A stretch of 33,838 bases of DNA from an uncultured Agrococcus sp. (GTDB lineage Bacteria > Actinomycetota > Actinomycetes > Actinomycetales > Microbacteriaceae), in the NCBI RefSeq assembly GCF_945915485.1, contig NZ_CAMEFJ010000020.1:1-33838 (forward strand). Reading direction: 5' to 3'. Made by a program: the position numbers and the translations under genes. The notes under the pieces are model-generated. The model had not been told where the DNA came from, ran no database searches, and saw nothing but the letters and a program-made list of their open reading frames with translations. Below are positions 1-8,167 of the stretch, piece by piece; positions within the stretch are counted from its first letter, which is position 1; the number at the start of each line of letters is the position of its first letter.

Positions 1-954
1 CGACCAGAGGTGCTGCTTGCGGACGGGTCGCGTTCGGCAACGGAGGAGGGCGCGTTCGTCGCTCCCGTGCTGCTGCAGTTCGACGATGCGTTGAGCACCG
101 CTCTGCACGAGATCGAGGCCTTCGGCCCTGTTTCATCGCTGCTGACCTACGACAGTGTCGACGAAGCGATCGATCTCGTGATCCGCGGCGGCGGCTCGCT
201 CGTGACCTCGGTCGTCTCGCACGACCCGGCTTTCGTCGGCGAACTCGTGCCGCGCATCGCAAACGCGAACGGCCGCATCCTGCTGCTCGACCGCGACGAC
301 ATGAAGACTTCGACCGGTCACGGATCCCCTCTGCCTATGCTTATGCACGGAGGTCCCGGGCGCGCCGGCGGCGGCGAGGAGCTCGGCGGCATCATCGCGG
401 TGAAGCACTACATGCAGCGAACTGCGATACAGGGCACGCCCGAGCTGCTCACCGCGGTGACGGGGGTGTGGCATGCGGGTGCTGCTGCGGACTCGGATGG
501 CGAGCATCCGTTCAGGAAGTCGCTTGCGGAACTGCGCATCGGTGATCGGGTGAAGTCGGCCTCGCGCGAAGTAACGCTCGAGGACATCGAGAAGTTCGCG
601 CACTTCACGGGTGACACGTTCTACGCGCACATGGATGAGGAGGCGGCTGCCGCGAATCCGTTCTTCCCTGGCCGCGTCGCGCACGGCTACCTGCTCGTGT
701 CGTTCGCCGCGGGGCTCTTCGTGGAGCCCGCGCCGGGACCTGTTCTCGCGAACACGGGCCTCGAAAGCCTGAAGTTCATGACGCCCGTCTCCCCCGGTGA
801 CTCCATTCGTGTCGAGCTGACTGCCAAGGAGATCACGCCCCGCGAGACCGACGACTACGGTCAGGTTCGCTGGGACGCGAAGCTCGTGAATCAGGACGAA
901 GAGATCGTCGCGCAGTACGACGTGCTGACGATGGTGGCGAAAACGCGCGCCTGA
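1..954 (+). CDS. paaZ: PaaZ, bifunctional oxepin-CoA hydrolase / semialdehyde dehydrogenase, C-terminal part (5' truncated by window)
   Basis: Partial gene; the reading frame is open from base 1 and ends at TGA 952-954. PaaZ opens the oxepin-CoA ring (MaoC-type hydratase domain) and oxidises the resulting aldehyde (ALDH domain) in aerobic phenylacetate degradation in the cytoplasm. The visible part begins in the ALDH C-terminal third (EAFGPVSSLLTYDSVDEAI, then HGSPLPMLMHGGPGRAGGGEE). It continues into a MaoC hot-dog domain from about residue 170, with the hydratase signature FTGDTFYAHMDEEAA and GRVAHGYLLVSF. The ALDH catalytic Cys/Glu region lies upstream of the window. No other paa gene follows directly; the remaining paa genes start near 30.2 kb. 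Domain order and motifs make the call firm. Confidence 0.95.
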   Translation, partial: RPEVLLADGSRSATEEGAFVAPVLLQFDDALSTALHEIEAFGPVSSLLTYDSVDEAIDLVIRGGGSLVTSVVSHDPAFVGELVPRIANANGRILLLDRDDMKTSTGHGSPLPMLMHGGPGRAGGGEELGGIIAVKHYMQRTAIQGTPELLTAVTGVWHAGAAADSDGEHPFRKSLAELRIGDRVKSASREVTLEDIEKFAHFTGDTFYAHMDEEAAAANPFFPGRVAHGYLLVSFAAGLFVEPAPGPVLANTGLESLKFMTPVSPGDSIRVELTAKEITPRETDDYGQVRWDAKLVNQDEEIVAQYDVLTMVAKTRA

Positions 955-987
955 CGGAGCTTGCCGGAGGCACGGGCGGTTCGCCGA

Positions 988-993
988 TACACT
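988..993 (+). promoter_or_regulatory. Possible -10 element of a leaderless or near-leaderless promoter
   Basis: TACACT lies 9 nt upstream of the ATG at 1003, so initiation about 7 nt after the hexamer would give a transcript with almost no leader. No Shine-Dalgarno sequence precedes this ATG, which fits. No convincing -35 is seen at the right distance, so confidence is low. Confidence 0.35.
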
Positions 994-1002
994 AGCCCGG
1001 AA

Positions 1003-2229
1003 ATGAGAAGAAGAATTGGCGTAGTCGGCCTGACATCCAATGAGAATGTCGGCGACTACCTCCTGGTGGAGGCTTCCAAGTACCTGTTGCGCACTCACGA
1101 CCCCGATACGGTACTCGTCGACATCGACGTCGACCCAAGAAAAGAGTCGATCCGTCCGAACCGGCGGCGCTTGAACTTCCGCATGGCGGCCATAATGAAA
1201 GCATTCGAACGCCCCATCCTGTCGGTGCTTCGAAGCTCCAGGATCGCCTACTTCTACAACTCCATGTACTGGAGGACCAAGCTTGGCTGGTACTTCAAGA
1301 AGAGAGTACGGAATCTCGACGCGATCGTGTTCGCGGGCGGGGGGTTCATCAAGTTCAAGACGCAGGGGCTGAACTACCTCGACGAACTTATTCTCAAGGC
1401 CGCGCACAGGCAGAACATCCCCGTCATGATGAATGCGGTCGGCGTCGAGGGATACAGCGATACGGACATTCGCTGCCAGCGGCTCAAGAAGGTCCTGAAC
1501 TACGGCAACGTGAAGGTCATCACGACCCGTGACGACGTCGACACGTTGCGAGACCACTACATTACGAACCCCAATACTGTAACGGAGCGTGTCGGCGACC
1601 CGGTCTTCTGGCTCAGGGAAATGGAGATCGTCGACGAGAACGTCGCGAAGGAACCGGCCCGGACAGGAAACCGGATCGGGATCAACCTCATCAACCCGAA
1701 CAACTTCTCGGTGTACGGTGGCACGCTCTCTCGTGCCTCCGTCGTGAACTTCTACCGAAATCTCATCGCTGAACTGCAGCGGCAGGATGCCGACTTCACT
1801 CTGTTCTCCAACGGTATGAAGGTCGACCAAACCTTTGGCCGCGCGCTCGTTGCAAGCATGAACCTGCGCAGCGAGCAACTAGCGAGCAGGCCGAAGAACT
1901 CCGATGAGTTCGTCAACTTGGTCGCAGGGTTCGACATCATACTGAGCGCCCGCATGCACGCCGGCATTACCGCATATGCGCTTGACGTGCCGGTCGTGGG
2001 TCTCATCTGGGGAGAGAAGCTGCAGTTCCTGACCAAGATCACCGGGCTGCGAGATCGATACTTCGACGAGCACGAGCTGGACTTCAAGAAGATCGCCGGT
2101 CTGCTCGTTAACAACGATCTACCGGATCCCGACCTGGAACGCCGCACAGAGTTGCGCAATCGGACGCAACGTCAACTCTCAAACTTCGTTGACGAGGTGC
2201 TCAGGGGGGGGTCGACATCAACAAGCTGA
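1003..2229 (+). CDS. Polysaccharide pyruvyl transferase family protein
   Basis: Family PF04230 (CsaB/WcaK-like); members transfer pyruvate from phosphoenolpyruvate to sugars of surface polymers as ketals. The N-terminus RRRIGVVGLTSNENVGDYLLVEASKYLL is typical of the family. Further family features are VFAGGGFIKF (about residue 105) and, in the C-terminal half, ILSARMHAGITAYALDVPVVGLIWGEKL, whose R-M-H block is the conserved family core. The ATG at 1003 was chosen over an in-frame TTG at 961 because family homology begins there and a -10-like TACACT lies just upstream. It is the first gene of the plus-strand polymer arm; 26 nt and a G8 tract separate it from the next gene. A second member lies at 8901-10178. 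Substrate unknown. Confidence 0.85.
   Translation: MRRRIGVVGLTSNENVGDYLLVEASKYLLRTHDPDTVLVDIDVDPRKESIRPNRRRLNFRMAAIMKAFERPILSVLRSSRIAYFYNSMYWRTKLGWYFKKRVRNLDAIVFAGGGFIKFKTQGLNYLDELILKAAHRQNIPVMMNAVGVEGYSDTDIRCQRLKKVLNYGNVKVITTRDDVDTLRDHYITNPNTVTERVGDPVFWLREMEIVDENVAKEPARTGNRIGINLINPNNFSVYGGTLSRASVVNFYRNLIAELQRQDADFTLFSNGMKVDQTFGRALVASMNLRSEQLASRPKNSDEFVNLVAGFDIILSARMHAGITAYALDVPVVGLIWGEKLQFLTKITGLRDRYFDEHELDFKKIAGLLVNNDLPDPDLERRTELRNRTQRQLSNFVDEVLRGGSTSTS
2204..2211 (+). repeat. G8 homopolymer tract at the end of the pyruvyl transferase gene
   Basis: Eight consecutive G residues lie 16 nt before the upstream stop codon (TGA 2227-2229). The downstream gene's frame is open back through this point, so adding one G would remove the stop and fuse the pyruvyl transferase with the following phosphotransferase. 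The tract may be a slippage or phase-variation site, or a sequencing length error. Confidence 0.8.
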
Positions 2230-2255
2230 TCGAAGGAAAAGTCGTCACCCTGCTG

Positions 2256-3506
2256 GTGGGCGCCGTTTTCCGGATTCTTGAAATTCTCTTCCGCGGTCTC
2301 CACCTATCCACGCGCGCAGCTCGGCTCTTCGTCCAGAGGCGTGTAACGTCTCGGATCGACCGCCACCTCGCCAGAATCGGCAAACGTCGACTCGCCAAGA
2401 GAGCAGTGGTTGACGAATCTTCGGTCGTGTTCATCACCATGCAGGGGGAGTACACGTGCAACCCGAAATACATTGCAGAGGAGATCTTGCGCCGCCGGTT
2501 GCCGTACACACTCACCTGGGTGCAGCGAGGCCATTCCATAGGCCCTTTCCCACCGGAATTTCAGTTCGTGAAGCACAATAGCGCCGACTACTTCCGGTCC
2601 GTCGCGCGGGCGAAAGTCGTCATTCAGAACAGCCACGTGCTCCAACGCAGCGACGCGCAAAAAGGTTCCTCGCAGTACTGGCTCCAAACCTGGCACGGCT
2701 CCCTTGGCCTGAAGAAGCTGGAAGGCGCCGGGGGCGATCACAGGTTCTACAAGCGAATGCGCAAGCTAGACAACACGCAAACCGATTTCATACTCACGAA
2801 CAGCACGTTCGAAGATGCAGTGTTCACGAATACGTACTGGCCGGACGTGCCCAAGCCGATGCTCGGTCACGCGCGGAACGACATTCTCTTCGACAAGTCT
2901 CAGAACACTGCGGATGTGCTGCGTAAAAAGGTGCTCGACAGACTCGGAATCGCCGACTCCGGTCAGAAGTTCCTGCTGTACGCACCCACGCACGACGACA
3001 ATGACGGTTCCGTGCCTTTGAGTGGAGTCGACATCTCGGGCCTGCGGTCAGCTCTCGCTGAAAGATTCGGTGGCACGTGGGAGATCCTGGTCCGAACGCA
3101 CCATAGCAATAAGCGTGTCTCCGACGCGCAGCTCGCCGGTCTACCGCGCTACTGCCACAACGCCTCGTTCTATCCGGACATGCAGGAACTCCTCGTGGTC
3201 GCGGACACGGGTATCACCGACTACTCCAGCTGGATCTGCGACTACATTCACACGGGCAAGCCCTCGTTCTTGTTTTCCACGAACCTCGAAGGATATGCGC
3301 AGCAACGTGGTTTTTACCACGACTTCGCGGACACCCCGTTCACCATGGCGACCACGAACCGGGAGCTGCTGGCCAACATTGAACGATTCGACCAGGGTCT
3401 CTACGATCGAAAAATCGCGGAGTTTCTCGAGATGTGCGGCAGTATCGACGACGGAGCATCAGCATCGCGCATCGTCGACAAAATCGAAGATCTGATGGCC
3501 TCCTAG
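2256..3506 (+). CDS. CDP-glycerol glycerophosphotransferase-family protein (TagB/TagF-like)
   Basis: Family PF04464; these enzymes transfer polyol-phosphate from CDP-glycerol or CDP-ribitol onto lipid-linked teichoic acid precursors at the inner membrane face. Family motifs in order: LQTWHGSLGLKKLE (about 146-159; WHG is the conserved active-site block), YAPTHDD (about 242), VRTHHSN, and ITDYSSWICDYIHTGKPSFLF (about 317). An amphipathic basic N-terminus (residues 1-45) suits membrane association. The start is GTG 2256; SD-like GAAGGA at 2232 lies rather far upstream and the frame is open further 5', so the start is uncertain. It probably belongs to the same operon as the pyruvyl transferase. 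Which polyol is transferred cannot be told from sequence. Confidence 0.85.
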   Translation: MGAVFRILEILFRGLHLSTRAARLFVQRRVTSRIDRHLARIGKRRLAKRAVVDESSVVFITMQGEYTCNPKYIAEEILRRRLPYTLTWVQRGHSIGPFPPEFQFVKHNSADYFRSVARAKVVIQNSHVLQRSDAQKGSSQYWLQTWHGSLGLKKLEGAGGDHRFYKRMRKLDNTQTDFILTNSTFEDAVFTNTYWPDVPKPMLGHARNDILFDKSQNTADVLRKKVLDRLGIADSGQKFLLYAPTHDDNDGSVPLSGVDISGLRSALAERFGGTWEILVRTHHSNKRVSDAQLAGLPRYCHNASFYPDMQELLVVADTGITDYSSWICDYIHTGKPSFLFSTNLEGYAQQRGFYHDFADTPFTMATTNRELLANIERFDQGLYDRKIAEFLEMCGSIDDGASASRIVDKIEDLMAS

Positions 3507-3528
3507 CGGTCCGCAACAGTCAGTGACA

Positions 3529-3534
3529 TACAAT
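3529..3534 (+). promoter_or_regulatory. Probable -10 element, leaderless promoter
   Basis: TACAAT ends 6 nt before the GTG at 3541, the spacing expected when transcription begins on the start codon. There is no Shine-Dalgarno sequence in between. The -35 position (about 3506-3511, GCGGTC) is weak. Confidence 0.5.
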
Positions 3535-3540
3535 ACTCGC

Positions 3541-4659
3541 GTGTCCGCAGTGCATCAGAGAAGTGACCGTTCGGGGCATGCCGAGCCGCGCTCCGGCCCG
3601 TTCTCGAGGACCAGCCGGATTGTCGAGCGCGACGTCGATGACATCATCGCGGAGTCGCTGCCGTGGGAGAGACTGTTCGGCAAGACGGTGCTGGTCTCCG
3701 GCGCCAGCGGCATGATCCCGGCCTACGCGGTGTACACGCTGCTGCGACTCAACGACAAACGCGACGCGGGCATCCGAGTGCTGGGGCTCGTCCGCAACCC
3801 GGAAAAAGCACGCGGCATTCTTGCCGATATCGTCGACAGGCCCGATTTTGCGCTCGTGTCGGGTGACGTGATGCAGCCGCCGCAGGTAGACGAACGGCTT
3901 GACCTGGTCATCCACGGAGCATCCCCGGCACGTCCGAGCCTCCACGCCGCGACCCCGGTCGATACGATCCGCGCGAACGTACAGGGCGCATTCAATCTGC
4001 TGGACCTGTGTGTAGAGTCCGACAATGCGGCGTTCGTGCTCATGTCGTCTGCCGAGGTGTACGGGCAGCGCCCCGACGACGGCAGCCTCGTTGCCGAAGA
4101 CAGCTACGGATCCGTCGACATCTTGAACCCGCGAGCGTGCTACGCGGAGGGGAAGCGTGCTGCTGAGACGATCGCGGCCAGTTATCGCGCGCAATACGGC
4201 ACACCGGTCACGATCGCCAGATTCGGTCATATCTTCGGCCCGGGAATGGCGCTCGATGACGGCCGTGTACAAGCGGACTTCACCGCTGACGTCATCGCGG
4301 GACGAAACATCACACTCAACAGCGACGGCAGCGCGCGACGCACCTACACCTACCTCGCCGACGCGATCGCCGGAATGTTCACAGCACTGCTGACCGGCGA
4401 CGACACGGCGTACAACATCGCGGATCGCGCGGGATTCATCAGCATCCGCGACCTGGCGACGGCGTTTACCAGGGCTCGGCCGCAGAAGCGTCTCGAAGTG
4501 CGCTTCCGAAGTGACGTGGACGTCTCGAAATACAATCCCGTCAAAGGGCAGGGCCTCGATGATGCGAGGCTCCGCGCCCTCGGATGGGCTCCTCACGTCG
4601 GTCTCGCTTCAGGGCTGGACCGCACGATCGCTTGGCATGAAGAACGCGACGCACTGTGA
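3541..4659 (+). CDS. NAD-dependent epimerase/dehydratase (extended SDR) of the polymer cluster
   Basis: Extended short-chain dehydrogenase/reductase. It has an N-terminal Rossmann motif VLVSGASGMIPA (about 45-56), HGASPARPS after the fourth strand, MSSAEVYGQ (about 167) supplying the catalytic Ser region, and Y-A-E-G-K (YxxxK, about 201-205). Such enzymes epimerise, dehydrate or decarboxylate nucleotide sugars, and in some capsule loci pair with a cytidylyltransferase to make a CDP-polyol. The start GTG 3541 was chosen because a TACAAT -10 lies just upstream; in-frame GTGs at 3523 and 3550 are alternatives. Its stop overlaps the next start (GTGA), implying coupling. A paralogue sharing the G-x-x-G-M-I motif and cytidylyltransferase linkage lies at 7095-8162. 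Substrate unknown. Confidence 0.8.
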   Translation: MSAVHQRSDRSGHAEPRSGPFSRTSRIVERDVDDIIAESLPWERLFGKTVLVSGASGMIPAYAVYTLLRLNDKRDAGIRVLGLVRNPEKARGILADIVDRPDFALVSGDVMQPPQVDERLDLVIHGASPARPSLHAATPVDTIRANVQGAFNLLDLCVESDNAAFVLMSSAEVYGQRPDDGSLVAEDSYGSVDILNPRACYAEGKRAAETIAASYRAQYGTPVTIARFGHIFGPGMALDDGRVQADFTADVIAGRNITLNSDGSARRTYTYLADAIAGMFTALLTGDDTAYNIADRAGFISIRDLATAFTRARPQKRLEVRFRSDVDVSKYNPVKGQGLDDARLRALGWAPHVGLASGLDRTIAWHEERDAL

Positions 4660-6374
4660 AGGCCGATCAGCAACCACCCGGTAGCGGAGACGAACCGAGG
4701 TCCGTCGCCTCGGACTTTCAACTAGAAGTGGTGGAGATCGTGTGGGAGCGCATCCACATGACGATCCGAATGCGACTCTCGTCTCCCCTCGACGCCCCGG
4801 AGTCGGCTGCATCGGAGGTGTCCTTCGCCGTCGAGCAACCGAGTCGCGTTTTTCCCGTGAACTCCACCGACGAAGGTGACGGGGCCTTCGCAGTACACAT
4901 CAACATCACGACCTTCGCGGATCGCAAAGCAATCCCGAATGGGGTGTGGCGAGTCCGCGCATATTTCGGCGATGCACCAGGTCCCGCTGCGTCGTTCGAC
5001 GGCGGAGCGCTCACCTATCTCGATGAGGCATCGCGCGTATTCCACTTTGATTCGAACCGCTCTGCGCTGACGGTGTCATTTGGCGTGGAGGAACCTTATG
5101 ACGACGCTCCGCGCCTCGACTTCCTGATTATGGCCTATCAGCTCGCCCTTGCCCCGGGTAGCCCTGACGGCACGTCCGCATTTGCGGCCGCCAAGCGTGC
5201 GTTGTTCGGCCAAGATGCGAAGAGAAGGTACGCACGCTGGATCTACAACATCGTCGCCCGCATAGTCGGGCCGAAGAAGGGCAGGATACTCTTCGCTTCC
5301 GACCAGCAGCCGTCGATGGAGGGCAACCTGCGCCGTGTGCACGAGCGCATGCTCGAGCGTGGACTCGACAAGCGGTTCGACATGCGGTACTCCTTTCGCT
5401 TGCCCGGTACAACGGGATGGGGCGCGACCAGCCGCATCCTCTATCTCATGGCCACAAGCGAGATCATCCTGCTCGACGACTACTTCGGGCTCCTGAACAG
5501 CGTGACGGTCAGCCGGCGCAGTCGCATCATCCAGCTATGGCACGCGGGAGTCGGCTTCAAAGCGGTGGGATTCAGCCGTTTCGGCAGGAGCGACTCGCCT
5601 AAGCTCAGCCAGCCCCACCGTCAGTACACGTACGCTATCTGCGGCTCAGAGCACCTGCGTCACGTGTACGCCGAAGCCTTCGGGATCGAAGAGAGCGCCG
5701 TCATCCCCACGGGGCTGCCCCGTGTCGACTGGTTCTTGGACGAAGAACGCACCGCGGGCTTCGTTACAGAGTTCTACGATGAGTACCCGCACCTGCGCAG
5801 CAAGCGCATCATCCTCTTCGCCCCGACGTTCCGCGGAAGTTCGTACCACGCGGCGACCTACGACTACGGGCTGATCGATCTGGCCGCACTCTACGAAGCG
5901 TGCGGCCAGGACACTGCCGTCCTGTTTCGGATGCACCCCTTCGTGAAGGACGCGATCGACATCCCGCAGGAGTTCCAGGACCGCTTCTTCGACTTCACGA
6001 AGTATGAGGACGGTCTTGGGCTGCTGCACGTCACGGACCTGCTGATCACCGACTACTCATCTGTCATCTACGAGTATTCGCTGCTCGACCGACCCATGCT
6101 GTTCTTCGCACCGGACCGGGTCAACTATGCGGCCACCCGCGGCTTCCACCACGACTACGTCGACACAGCGCCCGGCCGCGTCTGCGCGACGTTCAACGAG
6201 GTTATCGATGCCATTGCGACCTGCGAATTCGAACAGGAGAAGGTCGCGCGGTTCAGAGCCGAAAACTTCGACCGAATCGACACCGGCTCAGCCGATCGCG
6301 TGATTGACTGGCTCATCGACGATCAATCCTCTGCGGCCGGCTCGGCAGAGGCGCGGACGGATGGGGAACGATGA
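4656..6374 (+). CDS. CDP-glycerol glycerophosphotransferase-family protein with N-terminal extension
   Basis: The C-terminal region from about residue 205 is a PF04464 catalytic domain: GRILFASDQQPSMEGN, then QLWHAGVGFKAVGFSRFGR (about 295), ILFAPTFRGSSY (about 386), FRMHPFVKD and LLITDYSSVIYEYSLLDRPMLFF (about 463). The first 190 residues look like a beta-rich accessory domain with no motif I recognise; it may bind acceptor polymer or lipid. The gene starts at GTG 4656 inside the previous stop (GTGA) and its own stop overlaps the next ATG (ATGA, 6371-6374). Epimerase, transferase and cytidylyltransferase therefore form a tightly coupled trio, which suggests this transferase uses the CDP-polyol made by its neighbours (inference). 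Confidence 0.85.
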   Translation: MKADQQPPGSGDEPRSVASDFQLEVVEIVWERIHMTIRMRLSSPLDAPESAASEVSFAVEQPSRVFPVNSTDEGDGAFAVHINITTFADRKAIPNGVWRVRAYFGDAPGPAASFDGGALTYLDEASRVFHFDSNRSALTVSFGVEEPYDDAPRLDFLIMAYQLALAPGSPDGTSAFAAAKRALFGQDAKRRYARWIYNIVARIVGPKKGRILFASDQQPSMEGNLRRVHERMLERGLDKRFDMRYSFRLPGTTGWGATSRILYLMATSEIILLDDYFGLLNSVTVSRRSRIIQLWHAGVGFKAVGFSRFGRSDSPKLSQPHRQYTYAICGSEHLRHVYAEAFGIEESAVIPTGLPRVDWFLDEERTAGFVTEFYDEYPHLRSKRIILFAPTFRGSSYHAATYDYGLIDLAALYEACGQDTAVLFRMHPFVKDAIDIPQEFQDRFFDFTKYEDGLGLLHVTDLLITDYSSVIYEYSLLDRPMLFFAPDRVNYAATRGFHHDYVDTAPGRVCATFNEVIDAIATCEFEQEKVARFRAENFDRIDTGSADRVIDWLIDDQSSAAGSAEARTDGER

Positions 6375-7084
6375 ATATTGGTGTGATTTTCGCAGGCGGG
6401 ATAGGCTCCCGGATGTCCTCAGCGAACCTGCCGAAGCAATTCCTCGAGATCCACGGAACACCGCTCATAGTTCACACGATCCAGCATTTCCAGGATCATC
6501 CGGAAATCGATCGCATCGCGGTATCAATACTTCCAGAATGGCGAGACCGATTCGTGCGTCTTGTGGCTCGCTACGAACTGACGAAAGTGCACTGGATCGT
6601 CGACGGCGGGGCAACCGGCCAAGAGTCGCGCCACAGAGCCATCCGCGCGGCCGTCGATGAATGCCCGGATGACACGGTGGCGCTCATTCACGATGGCGTG
6701 CGTCCTTTGATCAACGCCCAGGTCATTTCGGACAACATCAGAACGGTCCGTGAACTCGGTCCCGCCATTACGAGCACAAAGTTCAACGAAACCATCGTCT
6801 CTGCCTCGAGCGTGGAAATCGACGAAGTGCTCCCTCGAGAGTCCCTGTACGTTGCCCAAGCACCACAGAGTCTGCGTTTGAGCACAGCGATCGAAATCTA
6901 CGACAAAGCGGTCGCGGAGGGCGAGCACGATTCGATCGACACCGGTAGCCTTCTCCGAAGGTTTGGACACAAGCTGTTCCGCGTAGACGGCCCGCGATCG
7001 AACATCAAGATCACGACTGCCGAAGACTTCTACATCTGTCGAGCGTTCTTCGATGTGCTGGAGCGCAACCAAATCGGCGGATAG
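6371..7084 (+). CDS. IspD/TarI-like cytidylyltransferase (CDP-polyol synthesis)
   Basis: Nucleotidyltransferase of the IspD/TarI family, 237 residues (normal length), forming CDP-alditol or CDP-methylerythritol from CTP. Visible motifs: FAGGIGSRMSSANLPKQF (residues 7-24, CTP-binding loop with Arg and Lys), IHDGVRPLI (about 112-120), and C-terminal NIKITTAEDFYI. Its location in a surface-polymer operon, coupled by ATGA overlap to a CDP-glycerol-type transferase, argues for a TarI-like role (polyol-phosphate activation) rather than isoprenoid synthesis; no ispF is adjacent. It ends 10 bases before the convergent minus-strand gene, with no obvious terminator hairpin between them. Paralogues are at 8168-8878 and within 15358-16785. 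Confidence 0.85.
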   Translation: MNIGVIFAGGIGSRMSSANLPKQFLEIHGTPLIVHTIQHFQDHPEIDRIAVSILPEWRDRFVRLVARYELTKVHWIVDGGATGQESRHRAIRAAVDECPDDTVALIHDGVRPLINAQVISDNIRTVRELGPAITSTKFNETIVSASSVEIDEVLPRESLYVAQAPQSLRLSTAIEIYDKAVAEGEHDSIDTGSLLRRFGHKLFRVDGPRSNIKITTAEDFYICRAFFDVLERNQIGG

Positions 7085-7094
7085 CCGCACGCCT

Positions 7095-8162
7095 TCAGAT
7101 CGAAAGACGACCGTTGTTCTCTCTCAGTATTGCAATCGTTCTTTCGGCCCCGCGCCGCAGGCTGAAAGCGGGTCGCCATCCCAGGCCCTCCAGCTTGCCG
7201 GAGGACAGCGACGAATTCTCCATGAGGTTACTCGCGGTCTGCTTCGCCTCTTCCGGAATGTCGTAGACGACATCGACTCCTCCGGCCTTCGCCAGGGCCT
7301 CGCCGATTTCTCCAATGGTGCAGATCGAATCGGCATTGGAAATGTTGTAGGCGTTCGCTCTCTCCCCGCGAAGGAGGACGGTGAGCATCGCAGACGCACA
7401 GTCAAGTGAAAAACAGTACGACCGGAGCTGATTTCCCCTGCTCTTGAGGACGACGTCCTCTCCCGCAACGGCCTTCCGCGTGAACTCCGCCGATGCACGA
7501 TTGTCGGACATCCGGATCGAAGGTCCGTAGATGTGCCCCGGCCTGACGATGACCGACTCAACGCTGTGCTCCATGCCGTAAGCAACGCACAGCGATTCCC
7601 CTGCACGCTTCGAGGACGGATAGCCCGCTCGTTCGTTCAAGATGTCGAGGTACCCGTAATCGCCTTCCGAGTATGGTTCCGCACCGGCCTGCTGCCCGTA
7701 GACCTCGCTCGATGAAACGTAGAGGAGCCGTCGTGCGGAATTAGCGCGGGCCAGATCGAACATCGTGGAGAGGCCCACGATGTTCGCAAGCATCGTCTCA
7801 ACGGGACGCTGCATGTACATCGCGGGATTCGCGTTGCTAGCGCCGTGAATAATGAAGTCGACGCCGTCCGCGAGCGCAACAGCGTCACTCGATGTCGCGT
7901 CGTACGGCACGAACACCAGACCATCCGCCTCTGAGAAACCGCGAAACCTGGTCGCGACATCCCGTTCGCTTCTTCCGGCGGCGAACACGGTGATGTCTGC
8001 CCCGTGGGCGCGGTTCAAGAACAACAAGATATCGATGACCGAGGAGCAGATCATCCCCGTCGCGCCGGTCACGAAGATACGTGAACCGTAGAGTTCACTC
8101 GCCCCGGGGATGCTGGCTGCCGAGGCGCCGAGGTCGCCCCAGTATGAATCCGCGCCCGTCAT
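7095..8162 (-). CDS. NAD-dependent epimerase/dehydratase (extended SDR), second copy
   Basis: Extended SDR of 355 residues. Key blocks are FVTGATGMICSSVIDILLFLN (Rossmann, about 30-50), HGASNANPAMYMQRP, SSSEVYGQQAG, and Y-P-S-S-K (YxxxK catalytic pair). It resembles the epimerase at 3541-4659 in the G-x-x-G-M-I segment, the HGAS block and overall order, so the two are probably ancient paralogues. The ATG at 8162 was chosen because it follows the upstream cytidylyltransferase stop by 5 nt; the frame is open upstream but only as a shadow of that gene. It is the last gene of the minus arm. Its pairing with the cytidylyltransferase at 8168-8878 mirrors the plus arm and suggests a second CDP-polyol or CDP-sugar route. 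Confidence 0.8.
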   Translation of the reverse strand: MTGADSYWGDLGASAASIPGASELYGSRIFVTGATGMICSSVIDILLFLNRAHGADITVFAAGRSERDVATRFRGFSEADGLVFVPYDATSSDAVALADGVDFIIHGASNANPAMYMQRPVETMLANIVGLSTMFDLARANSARRLLYVSSSEVYGQQAGAEPYSEGDYGYLDILNERAGYPSSKRAGESLCVAYGMEHSVESVIVRPGHIYGPSIRMSDNRASAEFTRKAVAGEDVVLKSRGNQLRSYCFSLDCASAMLTVLLRGERANAYNISNADSICTIGEIGEALAKAGGVDVVYDIPEEAKQTASNLMENSSLSSGKLEGLGWRPAFSLRRGAERTIAILRENNGRLSI

Positions 8163-8167
8163 ACGAC

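Noticed and set aside
133..1878. Long minus-strand open frame (581 codons) opposite paaZ and the pyruvyl transferase
   Set aside because: Shadow frame from high GC: it spans two well-supported plus-strand genes and shows no family motif.
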